From the NCBI GenBank assembly GCA_963599445.1, contig CAVBWZ010000010.1:40016-104015 (forward strand): a stretch of 64,000 nucleotides of DNA, in the 5' to 3' direction. The position numbers were made by a program, and so were the translations under genes. The notes under the pieces were generated by a model, which did no database searches, was not told where the DNA came from, and saw only the letters and a program-made list of their open reading frames with translations. Below are positions 42,400 to 51,848 of the stretch, piece by piece. Within the stretch, counting starts at the first letter, position 1; each line of letters begins with the position of its first letter. This DNA is from UBA9732 sp963599445. GTDB lineage: Bacteria > Spirochaetota > Spirochaetia > Sphaerochaetales > Sphaerochaetaceae.

Positions 42400-45204
42400 A
42401 TGTCAGAAGAAAGCAAGCCCAAGGCAACATTGATCAAACAGCCAAAGATAGCTGAGGCTGTCCCTCAGGCTCCAAAAGCGGACGCTTCTCAGGAAAAGAA
42501 GAAGATCGTCATCATAAAGAAGAAACCCGTCGTCGTGGTCAAGGCGCAGGCACCAACACCTCAGCCGGAGCAGGCTTCTGAGAAGAAGAGCTCACCTGTG
42601 GTGTCTGTTGCATCTGAAGCCAAGACTCCATCACAGACAGTATCTCCTACGCCTTCTACAGCAAGTGCCAACAATGCAACGGCTGCCGCAGTGCAGCCGA
42701 AGACCGCTCAATCCGCACCACAGCCACAGAGACCGGTTGTAGGCTCCACGGCGTTCGTCAAGAAGCCGCAGAGCCCTGCACCTGGAACGGTTGTGCAGAA
42801 GAAGGTCATAAAGAAGAGCTCCGTTCCTCAGAGCACGATAAACATGGGACCTGTCATCATTTCAGGTGACAACCTTCCTCCAATCGTTCCAAGAGGAGCC
42901 TCAAGAAGCTCCGACAGCCCAAGATCCACAGGACCTGTCGGCTCCGTTGGTGGAATAACCTATGGTCGTGACGGCCAAAGGATAAGCAACGGCTACAACG
43001 GCAGCCGTCAGGGCGGCTATGGCCAGAGACAAGGCGGCTATGGTCAGAACGGCCAGCAGGGTAGGCCTCAGGGATACACTCCAAGGTCGGCCCAGCAGGG
43101 CAACCGTCAGGGAGGCTATGGGCAGAGACAAGGTGGCTACGGCCAAAGACAGGGCGGATTCGGCGGCGGTTTCAACAGAGACGGCCAGGGTCCAAGACCT
43201 GGATTCGGACAGAAGCCCGGCTTTGGAAAGGACGCTCCTCGCGGTGGAATGCATAGAGGCGGTGGCTTCGCAGCTCCTGCCGATGTCGCTGTGGACAAGA
43301 ACAGAAGGGTCTACTCAAAGGACAAAGGCAAGGACAGACGCGACGAGAGAACGGACGAGGAGTTCGAGCTCAAGCAGTTTGGAAAGAAGTCCAAGGGCCA
43401 TGAACAGACGGCCGCCATTCCAAAGTCAATTGACATACTTTCGTCCATCACCGTCAGCGACCTTGCAAGGAAGATGAACATAAAGGCGTCCGAAATCATA
43501 TCCAAGCTGTTCAGCATGGGTATGATGGTGAGCATCAACGAAAGCATAGACAGCGATACGGCTACGATCATAGCGGAGGAGTACGGATGCTCCGTGCATC
43601 TTGTAAACCTCTACGACGAAACGATCATCGCAAGGGAAGAGGACTCGGAGGAGGATATTGTCCCAAGGGCTCCAATCGTCACGGTCATGGGCCATGTCGA
43701 CCACGGTAAGACAAAGCTCCTCGACGCCATAAGGCAGACGAACGTCGTTGCAGGCGAGTTTGGAGGTATCACCCAACACATTGGTGCATACAAGGTGTCC
43801 ATCCCGGAAAAGGGCGACATCGTGTTCCTGGATACTCCGGGCCACGCTGCGTTCACGATGATGAGGGCAAGGGGTGCTCAGCTCACGGACATAGTAGTCC
43901 TCGTCGTTGCGGCAAACGATGGTGTCATGCCACAGACCCTTGAAGCCATTGACCATGCAAAGGCGGCAAACGTACCTATCATCGTTGCAATAAACAAGAT
44001 AGACCTACCGGATGCAAAACCGGAAAGGGTCATGCAGCAGCTCTCGGACCGTGGCCTCATGCCGGAGGAGTGGGGTGGACAGACCCTGTTCTGCAAGATA
44101 TCGGCCTTGAAGAAGGAAGGTATCGATGAACTTCTTGACACCATCCTGCTTCAGGCTGAGATGATGGACCTTAGGGCGAACCCCAACTGCAGGGCTGAGG
44201 GAAAGATCCTTGAGGCAAGGATAGACCAGGGAAGAGGTATCGTGGCATCCGTCGTCATAGAGCGTGGAACCCTCAAACAGGGCGACTACTACGTCTCAGG
44301 CATCTACCCAGGTAGAGTCAGAGCCATGTTCGACGACAAAGGCAAGAAGATATCGTCCGCAGGTCCATCCACACCAGTGGAGGTCATTGGACTGTCAGAC
44401 GTCCCGTCTGCAGGCGACCCGTTCCAGGTATGCGAGAATGAGAAGCAGGCAAGGCAGATCGGCGCCAAGAGGCAGGAGCTTGAGAGGATGAACCAGGCCA
44501 GCAAGTTCAAGAAGGTCACGCTTGAGACCCTCAACGAGGCCATCAAGGACGGCGAGGTCAAGGAACTCAACGTCATCATCAAGGGTGATGTCCAAGGTTC
44601 CGTCGAGGCCCTCCAGCTTGCGCTTGAGAAGCTGTCCACTCCGGAGATCAGGGTACGCGTGATACGTGCCGCGGCAGGTGCAATCATAGAGGACGACATA
44701 AACCTTGCATCGGCATCCGAGAACCCGGCCCTTGTCATTGGCTTCAACGTAAGACCTACGCCAAAGGCACAGGCAAGAGCGGACCAGGAGAAGATAGAGA
44801 TACGCAAATACAACATAATCTACAACGTCGTGGACGATGTAAGGGCTGCAATGGAAGGCATGCTCTCGCCGGAAAGGACGGAGGTGGATGTTGGTACAGC
44901 GGAGGTCAGACAGGTGTTCAAGGTTCCAAAGGTTGGAATCGTCGCTGGATGCTATGTTCTCTCAGGAAGCGTCAAGAGGAACAATTTCTGCCGCGTGATA
45001 AGGGAGAACATCCAGATAAACCACGACCTTGTGAAGATAACCTCCCTCAAGAGGTTCAAGGACGATGTGCGTGAAGTCACAGCAGGTTTCGAATGCGGTA
45101 TTGGAATCGAAAGCTTCCAGGACCTCAGGGAAGGGGATGTCCTTGAATTCGTAGAGATCCATGAGACGGCAAGGAAACTTGAAGTCTCGGAGGAGTACAT
45201 CTGA
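42400..45204 (+). CDS. infB: Translation initiation factor IF-2
   Basis: The protein has about 934 residues. The N-terminal third is low complexity: Lys/Ala/Pro/Gln-rich, then a Gly-Gln-Tyr-Arg repeat region (about residues 190-290, units like QGGYGQR). The conserved part has the IF2_N helix region (ILSSITVSDLARKMNIKASEIISKLF), the G domain with VTVMGHVDHGKTKLLDAIR near residue 430, DTPGHAAF and NKIDLP, followed by domains II-IV. It positions initiator tRNA on the 30S subunit. The ATG at 42400 is preferred over the adjacent TTG. It overlaps rbfA by one base. Confidence 0.97.
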   Translation: MSEESKPKATLIKQPKIAEAVPQAPKADASQEKKKIVIIKKKPVVVVKAQAPTPQPEQASEKKSSPVVSVASEAKTPSQTVSPTPSTASANNATAAAVQPKTAQSAPQPQRPVVGSTAFVKKPQSPAPGTVVQKKVIKKSSVPQSTINMGPVIISGDNLPPIVPRGASRSSDSPRSTGPVGSVGGITYGRDGQRISNGYNGSRQGGYGQRQGGYGQNGQQGRPQGYTPRSAQQGNRQGGYGQRQGGYGQRQGGFGGGFNRDGQGPRPGFGQKPGFGKDAPRGGMHRGGGFAAPADVAVDKNRRVYSKDKGKDRRDERTDEEFELKQFGKKSKGHEQTAAIPKSIDILSSITVSDLARKMNIKASEIISKLFSMGMMVSINESIDSDTATIIAEEYGCSVHLVNLYDETIIAREEDSEEDIVPRAPIVTVMGHVDHGKTKLLDAIRQTNVVAGEFGGITQHIGAYKVSIPEKGDIVFLDTPGHAAFTMMRARGAQLTDIVVLVVAANDGVMPQTLEAIDHAKAANVPIIVAINKIDLPDAKPERVMQQLSDRGLMPEEWGGQTLFCKISALKKEGIDELLDTILLQAEMMDLRANPNCRAEGKILEARIDQGRGIVASVVIERGTLKQGDYYVSGIYPGRVRAMFDDKGKKISSAGPSTPVEVIGLSDVPSAGDPFQVCENEKQARQIGAKRQELERMNQASKFKKVTLETLNEAIKDGEVKELNVIIKGDVQGSVEALQLALEKLSTPEIRVRVIRAAAGAIIEDDINLASASENPALVIGFNVRPTPKAQARADQEKIEIRKYNIIYNVVDDVRAAMEGMLSPERTEVDVGTAEVRQVFKVPKVGIVAGCYVLSGSVKRNNFCRVIRENIQINHDLVKITSLKRFKDDVREVTAGFECGIGIESFQDLREGDVLEFVEIHETARKLEVSEEYI

Positions 45205-45551
45205 TGAGCGAATACAGTCAGAGCAGGAACGAGTCCAGGATACTTCAAGCCGTGAACACCCTCATTGTGAACGGCGAGATAAAGCATCCAAAGCTCAGCA
45301 GGTTCGCAAGCATAAGCGCCATTACGCTGTCGAAGGACAATGCGTATGCAACGCTCTATGTGTCCTGCCTTATGGACGACGGCACTTTGGAGGCCTCCGT
45401 GAAGGCCCTCCAGAGCGCCGCAGGCTTCATACAGGCACGCCTTGCAAATGTGCTCAAGACGAAGAACACACCAAAGCTTACGTTCGTTGCGGACACCACG
45501 GAACGCGACGCTCAAAGAATAAACGAGCTTTTGGACAGCATAAAGTCGTGA
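45204..45551 (+). CDS. rbfA: 30S ribosome-binding factor RbfA
   Basis: This 115-aa protein is family length. It contains RILQAVNTLIVNGEIKHPKL, ASISAITLSKDNAYATLYVSCL and the late LKTKNTPKLTFVADTTERDAQRINELL, the single KH-like domain of RbfA. It helps mature 16S rRNA 5' ends. The start ATG overlaps the infB stop (TGATG). Confidence 0.93.
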   Translation: MSEYSQSRNESRILQAVNTLIVNGEIKHPKLSRFASISAITLSKDNAYATLYVSCLMDDGTLEASVKALQSAAGFIQARLANVLKTKNTPKLTFVADTTERDAQRINELLDSIKS

Positions 45552-45606
45552 CGAAGCCAAATGCGCGGCTGTGCAGTTCGTAGATGATTTCACAGAGGTC
45601 AATGAC

Positions 45607-46503
45607 ATGAACAGGAACGCCGTGATCCTTGTGAACAAAACACCGGGAATCACCTCATTCGACTGCCTAGGGCGGATAAAGAGACTCATAAACAAGAAGA
45701 CGGGCCATTGCGGTACTTTGGACAAGTTCGCACATGGCCTTATGATTGTACTCTGCGGAAGCTATACCAAACTCGTTCCGGTGTTCATGGGAATGGACAA
45801 GACCTATGAGGCCTTGATTGAGTTTGGAAAGTCCACGGACACCCTTGATCCAGAAGGGGCTGTCATGGAGACAGGGGAGATTCCGGACTTAGAGACAGTC
45901 AAAACAGCTGTTTCCAAGCTTGTTGGATATATCGACCAGGTTCCTCCTGCATACAGTGCAATCCATGTAAACGGGAAGAGAAGCTATCAGCTTGCACGTG
46001 CGAACGAAGATGCACCGCAGCTGGAGCCACGCCATGTCACGATACACGAAGCATCCATAATATCGTATGAAGCACCTTTCCTGAGGATCCGTCTGCATGT
46101 GTCCAAGGGGACCTATGTGCGTTCCTATGCAAGGGATATTGGGCACATGTGCGGCAGCTGTGCGTATGTAAAGGAGCTCTACAGGACGGCCATTGGTCCT
46201 TTCAAAGTGGACGAGGCGGTAAGATACGACGATGCAGAAGCCCTGAAGGCCATTGCAGACTCTTCCGACGACGGCCTTTCCCTCATAGGACGCATTCCAT
46301 ACACGTCGTTCGTGCAAGTGGACGAGACGGAGGCTTTCAAGATTTCCAACGGCACCGTCCCATATAGCGTGAAGACCCGCCTTCCAAATGACAGGATTGG
46401 ATTCGTCGTGTTCATGCTCCATAGTGGAGGCGAGTCGAAGGCCGTATGCATCTACAGCATGACGGAAGGAAGGATAATCTGCCAAGTCAGGGGAGGGTCG
46501 TGA
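45607..46503 (+). CDS. truB: tRNA pseudouridine(55) synthase TruB
   Basis: The protein has about 298 residues. It starts MNRNAVILVNKTPGITSFDCLGRIKR; the catalytic Asp is in GHCGTLDKFAHGLMIV (usually GHTGTLDPLATG), and TLDPEGAV, QVPPAYSAIHVNGKRSYQLAR and RLHVSKGTYVRSYARDIG follow in order. It makes pseudouridine 55 in tRNA T loops. AGAGG lies 9 bp upstream of ATG 45607. The stop overlaps the ribF ATG. Confidence 0.94.
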   Translation: MNRNAVILVNKTPGITSFDCLGRIKRLINKKTGHCGTLDKFAHGLMIVLCGSYTKLVPVFMGMDKTYEALIEFGKSTDTLDPEGAVMETGEIPDLETVKTAVSKLVGYIDQVPPAYSAIHVNGKRSYQLARANEDAPQLEPRHVTIHEASIISYEAPFLRIRLHVSKGTYVRSYARDIGHMCGSCAYVKELYRTAIGPFKVDEAVRYDDAEALKAIADSSDDGLSLIGRIPYTSFVQVDETEAFKISNGTVPYSVKTRLPNDRIGFVVFMLHSGGESKAVCIYSMTEGRIICQVRGGS

Positions 46504-47291
46504 TGGAGACGGCCGTCTTTGGAGAAAGGACCTCTTGCGAAAGACCCTGTGTTGTAAGCGTAGGGGTGTTCGATGGCTTTCATCTTGGGCATGCAAGGAT
46601 AATAGAGGAAAACGTCGCGTTGGCGCACAGAAGTGGTTGGATGAGCGTTGTGATTACGTTCTCAGTAAATCCAAAAATGGCAAAGGGTTCCATGAAAGTT
46701 GTAGAACCTTTGTCTTCGACTCGCTTTTTCGATGAATTGTTGGAGAAAGCAGGTGTCGATCAGCACTGCATAATTGACTTTTCCGACGATATGAGTAAAC
46801 TCACAGGAGAGGAGTTCATCGCTAAGCTCTGTACGTCGTACAGCGTGAGGGCGATGGTTGTTGGGACAAGCTTCCGCTGCGGGAATCCAAGCGACAGCGC
46901 TGGGGTTTCCGATCTGGAAGGTCTTTTGTCAAAATATACTTCATCTGCTTCTCTGGTGGTCGTTCCTTCCGTCTTCGTAGAAGGTGAGGAGGTAAGCAGC
47001 TCCCTGATTCGCAGATGTCTCCTAACAGGTGATTTGGACAAAGCGTCCAGGTTGCTTGGCAGAGCGTACAGTCTTGACCTTAGGGACGTTCCCTTTGAGT
47101 CGAGTCAGAATCGCCTGTTCTATAGCGTCCGCACTCTTGGACAGCTTCTTCCTCCGGAAGGGCTGTACATGGTGGAAGCGACAGCCAGTGGAGCATTGGC
47201 AAGGTGCCGGCTCTGCGTTTCAGAGGACCATGTGGCTCTGGAGCTGCCTGTGCGGATGATTCCAGATGGGATTACATTCCTAGGAGAGTAA
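46503..47291 (+). CDS. ribF: RibF-type FAD synthetase with reduced riboflavin-kinase half
   Basis: The protein has about 262 residues against about 310 for bifunctional RibF. The N-terminal nucleotidyltransferase domain is good (VSVGVFDGFHLGHARIIEE, VITFSVNP, and VVGTSFRCG in the place of vGxDFRFG), then SSLIRRCLLTGDLDKASRLLGRAYSL. The C-terminal part retains LGQLLPPEGLYMVEA but I do not find the PTANxxxxxxxxxPxxGxY kinase motif or the final catalytic segment. It may be an FAD synthetase only. It overlaps truB by one base. Confidence 0.82.
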   Translation: METAVFGERTSCERPCVVSVGVFDGFHLGHARIIEENVALAHRSGWMSVVITFSVNPKMAKGSMKVVEPLSSTRFFDELLEKAGVDQHCIIDFSDDMSKLTGEEFIAKLCTSYSVRAMVVGTSFRCGNPSDSAGVSDLEGLLSKYTSSASLVVVPSVFVEGEEVSSSLIRRCLLTGDLDKASRLLGRAYSLDLRDVPFESSQNRLFYSVRTLGQLLPPEGLYMVEATASGALARCRLCVSEDHVALELPVRMIPDGITFLGE

Positions 47292-47295
47292 CAGA

Positions 47296-47562
47296 ATGGT
47301 TACCAAGGAACAGAAACAGGAAATCATCGCAAAGTTCGGTGGCGATGAGAAGAACACAGGAGCTGCAGAGGTGCAGGTTGCACTTCTCACGGCAAGGATC
47401 AACGACCTTCAGAAGCACTTCAAGGCCAACCCAAAGGATCACGCTTCCAACCGTGGCCTTCTCAAGATGGTTGGACAGAGAAGACGCCTTCTCAAGTACA
47501 TCAGAAACAACGACATTGAGAAGTACCGCTCACTCATTGCAGAGCTGGGTCTCAGAAAGTAA
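47296..47562 (+). CDS. rpsO: 30S ribosomal protein S15
   Basis: This 88-aa protein has the exact length of bacterial S15. It contains the typical NTGAAEVQVALLTARINDLQKHFKANPKDHASNRGLLKMVGQRRRLLKYI and binds 16S rRNA helices 20-22. It is four bases after ribF and is followed by hairpins before pnp. Confidence 0.97.
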   Translation: MVTKEQKQEIIAKFGGDEKNTGAAEVQVALLTARINDLQKHFKANPKDHASNRGLLKMVGQRRRLLKYIRNNDIEKYRSLIAELGLRK

Positions 47563-47577
47563 GCTTGTACAAGTCAG

Positions 47578-47600
47578 GGCTCCGTTGATGCGGAGCCTTT
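47578..47600 (+). terminator. Hairpin between rpsO and pnp
   Basis: GGCTCCG (47578-47584) and CGGAGCC (47591-47597) pair perfectly with a 6-nt loop and a short TTT. In other bacteria the rpsO-pnp spacer carries a leaky terminator and processing hairpins for autoregulation by PNPase; the same position here suggests that role. The remaining spacer to 47746 is purine-rich near pnp and holds no gene. Confidence 0.65.
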
Positions 47601-47746
47601 ACTGCGTCTAAGGCGCTTTGCCTTTGATGCATTGCCAAGTGGCCAGAGGAGGGCTTTCAGGCGGCATTGAAAACCTTTCCTTGGTGGTCCACAACGGCGA
47701 AAGAAACAGAAAAGAAGAAAAGAAAGAAGTAAGAAAAGGAAGAAAA

Positions 47747-50035
47747 ATGTCAGAAGTAAAGAAAGTTTCAGTAAAGCTTGGTGACGACTACCTCGTATTC
47801 GAGACGGGAAAGATCGCCAAGCAGGCAAACGGCGCCGTATATGCACACTATGCAGGGTCCGCCGTAATAGCCACAGTTTGTTGCTCGGACGCTCCGAGCG
47901 AGCCTTTGGACTATGTTCCAGTTTCAGTGGAATACAACGAGAAGTACTATGCCGCAGGAAAGATTCCAGGAGGATTCCTCAAGAGGGAGTCGAAGCCAAA
48001 GGACAAGGAGATCCTCGTAAGCCGTCTCATCGATCGCCCTATGAGACCTTTGTTCGAAAAGGCGTTCAGCCGCGAGATTCAGATCGTCCCAACCGTCATC
48101 TCAGCAGACCAGATCAATACACCTGATGTCATTGCAATCAACGCCGCAAGTGCAGCCGTTACGATTTCAGACATCCCATTCAACGGACCTATCGCAGGTG
48201 TAAGGGTGGCGCTCATAGACGGCAAATATGTGATTAACCCAACGTTCCAGCAGATCGAGAACGCAGACCTTGACATAGTCGTGGCCGGAACCCGTGAAGG
48301 CATCACTATGGTGGAAGGCGGTGCACATGAAGTCTCCGAGCAGAACATGCTCGATGCAATTGCAGCCGCACAGCCAGTCATCACAATGCTCTGCGATGCA
48401 CAGCTTGAACTCAGAAGACTTGCAGGAAAGGAGAAGCTTCCTGTACTTGAGATAAACGAAGACCTTTCATGGCTCGAGCCTATCCGCGAATACGCAAAAC
48501 CTCTTGTCAAGCAGGCATCCTTTGGCGGAAGCAAGGAAGGAAGGCACGAGGCACTTGCCAAGGTCCAGGCCGATACCCTTGCAAAGTTCGCAGACGAAGT
48601 CGCATCGCACGATGACGGAAAGGTCCAGATTGCAAAGCTCTTCGACGACCTTGCATATGAAGTGCTCAGAGCATCCATCCTTGACGACGGCGTTCGTGTA
48701 GATGGAAGAAAGGTCACTGAGATAAGACCTATCACCTGTGAGGTCGGACTTCTTGCAAGGACGCATGGAAGCGCACTCTTCACAAGAGGCGAGACACAGA
48801 GCCTTGCTGTAACGACACTTGGAACGGTCCAGGACGAGCAGCTCTTCGACAACATAGACGGAGACAAGAACTACAGCAACTTCATGCTGCACTACAACTT
48901 CCCTCCATATTCCGTTGGCGAGACAGGCCGTCTCACGACAGGAAGAAGAGAGATTGGACACGGACACCTTGCACAGAGAGCCCTTCAGGCTGTCGTTCCA
49001 TGCAAGGAGGAGTTCCCGTACACGGTCAGAGTCGTAAGCGAAATCATGGAGTCCAATGGATCGTCCTCAATGGCATCGGTCTGTGGTGGCTGCCTTTCCC
49101 TTATGGACGCCGGAGTTCCAATCTCCAAGCCGGTTGCAGGCATTGCAATGGGCCTCATCACCGAGGGTGCCGACTACAGCAGATACAAGATCCTTTCCGA
49201 TATCCTTGGAGAGGAGGACCACCTCGGCGACATGGACTTCAAGGTAGCCGGAACGCGTGACGGCATCACGGCTTTCCAGATGGACATCAAGATTGCAGGC
49301 GTCACACCTGAGATCATGAGCAAAGCCCTCCAGCAGGCCAAGGAAGGAAGATACCACATACTTGGCATCATGGAGCAGACCCTTGCAGCTCCAAGGCCGG
49401 AGGTCAACCAGTACGCTCCAAAGATTCTCACGACCAAGGTCGAAGAAGAGAAGATCGGCGCTGTCATTGGTACAGGTGGAAAGACGATCAAGGGAATCGC
49501 TCAGGTTACAGGCGCTGAGGTCAACATAGACGACACAGGCGTTGTGACGATCTACGGCAAGAACGCCGCAAGCGCACAGGCAGCCCTTGAGATGGTTAAG
49601 TCCATCGTTGAAGAACCAGAGGTTGGAAAGATCTATCAGGGGACAGTCAAGAGGATTATGGACTTTGGTGCATTCGTTGAGATAATTCCTGGCAAGGAAG
49701 GACTTTGCCACATCTCAAAGCTTGCAAGGACAAGAGTCAACAACGTCTCTGACGTCCTCCAGGTTGGACAGGTCATCCCAGTCAAGCTCATAGAGGTCGA
49801 CCGCACAGGTGGAAGACTGAGCCTTTCCTACATAGATGCAATAGATCCAGACGGCGAGACCAAGGCTCCTGAAAGGAAGCCAAGGGAAGGCCGTGAAGGA
49901 GGAAGGGATTTCCGCAACTCCGATAGACGTTCCTCAAAGCCGTTCGGTCGCAACGACCACGACAGAAGGGATAGAAAACCAAGGGACAGCAAGTCTGAGG
50001 ATTCAGTCGAGTCCAAGGATTCTTCGAACGACTGA
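47747..50035 (+). CDS. pnp: Polyribonucleotide nucleotidyltransferase (PNPase)
   Basis: The protein has about 762 residues. The order is RNase PH-like domain 1, helical domain, RNase PH-like domain 2 (RTHGSALFTRGETQSLAVTTLG...FMLHYNFPPYSVGETG), KH (KIGAVIGTGGKTIKGIA) and S1 (GKIYQGTVKRIMDFGAFVEIIPGKEGLCHIS). The last about 50 residues are a charged Arg/Asp/Ser tail. It degrades mRNA 3' to 5' by phosphorolysis. The frame is open from 47618, but ATG 47747 preceded by AAAAGGAAG matches the family start. Confidence 0.97.
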   Translation: MSEVKKVSVKLGDDYLVFETGKIAKQANGAVYAHYAGSAVIATVCCSDAPSEPLDYVPVSVEYNEKYYAAGKIPGGFLKRESKPKDKEILVSRLIDRPMRPLFEKAFSREIQIVPTVISADQINTPDVIAINAASAAVTISDIPFNGPIAGVRVALIDGKYVINPTFQQIENADLDIVVAGTREGITMVEGGAHEVSEQNMLDAIAAAQPVITMLCDAQLELRRLAGKEKLPVLEINEDLSWLEPIREYAKPLVKQASFGGSKEGRHEALAKVQADTLAKFADEVASHDDGKVQIAKLFDDLAYEVLRASILDDGVRVDGRKVTEIRPITCEVGLLARTHGSALFTRGETQSLAVTTLGTVQDEQLFDNIDGDKNYSNFMLHYNFPPYSVGETGRLTTGRREIGHGHLAQRALQAVVPCKEEFPYTVRVVSEIMESNGSSSMASVCGGCLSLMDAGVPISKPVAGIAMGLITEGADYSRYKILSDILGEEDHLGDMDFKVAGTRDGITAFQMDIKIAGVTPEIMSKALQQAKEGRYHILGIMEQTLAAPRPEVNQYAPKILTTKVEEEKIGAVIGTGGKTIKGIAQVTGAEVNIDDTGVVTIYGKNAASAQAALEMVKSIVEEPEVGKIYQGTVKRIMDFGAFVEIIPGKEGLCHISKLARTRVNNVSDVLQVGQVIPVKLIEVDRTGGRLSLSYIDAIDPDGETKAPERKPREGREGGRDFRNSDRRSSKPFGRNDHDRRDRKPRDSKSEDSVESKDSSND

Positions 50036-50073
50036 GACGACAGCTTGATCAGCTGAAAAGAGGGAAGCCTATT

Positions 50074-50535
50074 TTGGATTCTATCAAAGGTTGTAATGTA
50101 AAAGTTGTTTTGAAAGGAGGGGCGAGACTTCCAGTCTACAGCTCCTCCCAGGCAGCAGGCGCAGATATCTGCGCCTGTCTTGTTGATGGAAGCATCACCA
50201 TAGAACCCCACAAATGGGTTGCCGTTCCAACAGGGGTATCCATTGAACTTCCCGTTGGCTATGAAGCGCAGATCCGCCCTCGGTCAGGACTGGCCGCAAA
50301 ATTTGGTGTCACGACACTCAATGCACCTGGCACCATAGACAGCGACTACAGAGGGGAGATAAGGGTCATCCTCATAAACCACTCTAACGTTCCTTTCGTG
50401 ATAAACGATGGGGATAGAATTGCACAGATGGTGATTGCAAAGCATGAAACGGCTTCGTTCGAACTTTGCAATGACCTTTCAGACACGGAGAGGGGTGAAG
50501 GTGGCTTTGGCTCCACAGGAATCTCATCCAAATAG
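50074..50535 (+). CDS. dut: dUTP diphosphatase
   Basis: The protein has about 153 residues and carries all five dUTPase motifs: AGADICACL, PRSGLAAKFG, NAPGTIDSDYRGEI, NDGDRIAQMVI and the C-terminal RGEGGFGSTG. The homotrimer cleaves dUTP to dUMP to keep uracil out of DNA. The start is TTG at 50074 with AGGGAAG 7 bp upstream; there is no suitable ATG. It sits between pnp and lptF, an order seen in other spirochaetes. Confidence 0.93.
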   Translation: MDSIKGCNVKVVLKGGARLPVYSSSQAAGADICACLVDGSITIEPHKWVAVPTGVSIELPVGYEAQIRPRSGLAAKFGVTTLNAPGTIDSDYRGEIRVILINHSNVPFVINDGDRIAQMVIAKHETASFELCNDLSDTERGEGGFGSTGISSK

Positions 50536-50564
50536 ACAGGGATAGAACAAGAGGCGTTGGAAAG

Positions 50565-51833
50565 ATGGCACGGAGAGGAAGCTACGGCAAGCTATACGGC
50601 TATGTTGGAAGGGAGTATTTCCTTTCCTTCCTTGTGGCCTTCGTGTTCTTCTTCTTCATATTCTTCGTAAACCAGATACTCGTACTTGCCCAGAAGATTC
50701 TGCTTAAGAACGTAATGCTGAGCGATGTCCTCATGCTTGTAGTGCTTTCAATACCACAGTTTCTCATGTATACGATGCCGTTCAGCTCGCTTGCAAGTGC
50801 AAGCATGGTGATAGGGAACCTTTCCTCTCAGAACGAAGTGCTGGCTCTACGTTCATGCGGGATACACACTGGAAGGATATTCGTTCCAATCGTTGGAATC
50901 TCGCTGCTCCTATCTGTTTCCACTCTGTTCATTGCGGACAGAATGATTCCATACACTACAGAAAGATATAGGGACCTCTATGCACAGGTTCTGGAACGGG
51001 TTCCTACACTTGAACTTGAAAGCTACAGCTCCACCACGTTTGGGGATATGGTCATATCCAATGGTCTTGTGGACAAGAACGAAGTCCATGACATACTCAT
51101 ATTCGACGACTCTGACTCAAGCAACAGCCGAGTGGTGTTTGCAGACAAAGGATCATTCAGCGTCGTTGACATAGATAGGTTCATATATCGTATAGACATG
51201 GAGAATCCACAGATACTTGCAACGGATTCGACCTCGCTTGAATCCTACTCCCTTGCAAAGGCTTCGTCCATGACGATGTACATAAACCTTTCGTCACAGA
51301 CAGGTGCGAATGTGAACATAACACCATCCCAGATGTCGATAAGGCAGCTCATGACCCTCACGGACGAAAGAAGAGGGGAGAACGACTCCCTCAAAGCCCA
51401 GAAGGAAGATGATGTAAGACGTTTGACAGGCTCCGTTTCCGAGGAGCTTTTCAACATCGAAGGCGGGAAGTCGGTGGATGCAGCCTCTTTGTACAGAAAA
51501 GTGGACGACGTTGCAGAAAGGCAGGAAAGACGAAGCTTCAGCTTCTATTTCCAGTACTATAGGACGGAACTTCAGAAGAAGATAGCCCTGTCCTTTGCGT
51601 GTACATTCCTGGTATTCATTGCATTTCCAATATCCTTCTTCAGAGTCAAGAACGGACGACTCCTTGGTTTTGGACTTTCCATGCTCATAGCCTGCATGTA
51701 CTGGTTCCTTTTGTACTATATGCACACAAGGGCCATAATGACATCGCTGCACCCAGCCTTGTTCATATGGTTCCCAGATGCGTTGGTGTTCTTCGTTGGG
51801 GTTGTGCTTCTTCTGAAGCTCCGCAAGAGATAG
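50565..51833 (+). CDS. lptF: LptF/LptG family permease, first copy
   Basis: This 422-aa protein has the YjgP/YjgQ layout: two or three N-terminal transmembrane helices (YFLSFLVAFVFFFFIFFVNQ and QFLMYTMPFSSLASASMV), a large beta-rich periplasmic domain (about residues 130-300) and three C-terminal helices (KKIALSFACTFLVFIAFPISFF). With LptG and LptB it lifts lipopolysaccharide or a related lipid from the inner membrane. ATG 50565 follows GGAAAG. Assignment as F versus G rests only on gene order. Confidence 0.88.
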   Translation: MARRGSYGKLYGYVGREYFLSFLVAFVFFFFIFFVNQILVLAQKILLKNVMLSDVLMLVVLSIPQFLMYTMPFSSLASASMVIGNLSSQNEVLALRSCGIHTGRIFVPIVGISLLLSVSTLFIADRMIPYTTERYRDLYAQVLERVPTLELESYSSTTFGDMVISNGLVDKNEVHDILIFDDSDSSNSRVVFADKGSFSVVDIDRFIYRIDMENPQILATDSTSLESYSLAKASSMTMYINLSSQTGANVNITPSQMSIRQLMTLTDERRGENDSLKAQKEDDVRRLTGSVSEELFNIEGGKSVDAASLYRKVDDVAERQERRSFSFYFQYYRTELQKKIALSFACTFLVFIAFPISFFRVKNGRLLGFGLSMLIACMYWFLLYYMHTRAIMTSLHPALFIWFPDALVFFVGVVLLLKLRKR

Positions 51834-51848
51834 AAGAGGGTGGTGAAG

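Noticed and set aside
43010..43160. Possible CRISPR or minisatellite
   Set aside because: The repeats are in frame and encode the Gly-Gln-Tyr-Arg part of IF-2.
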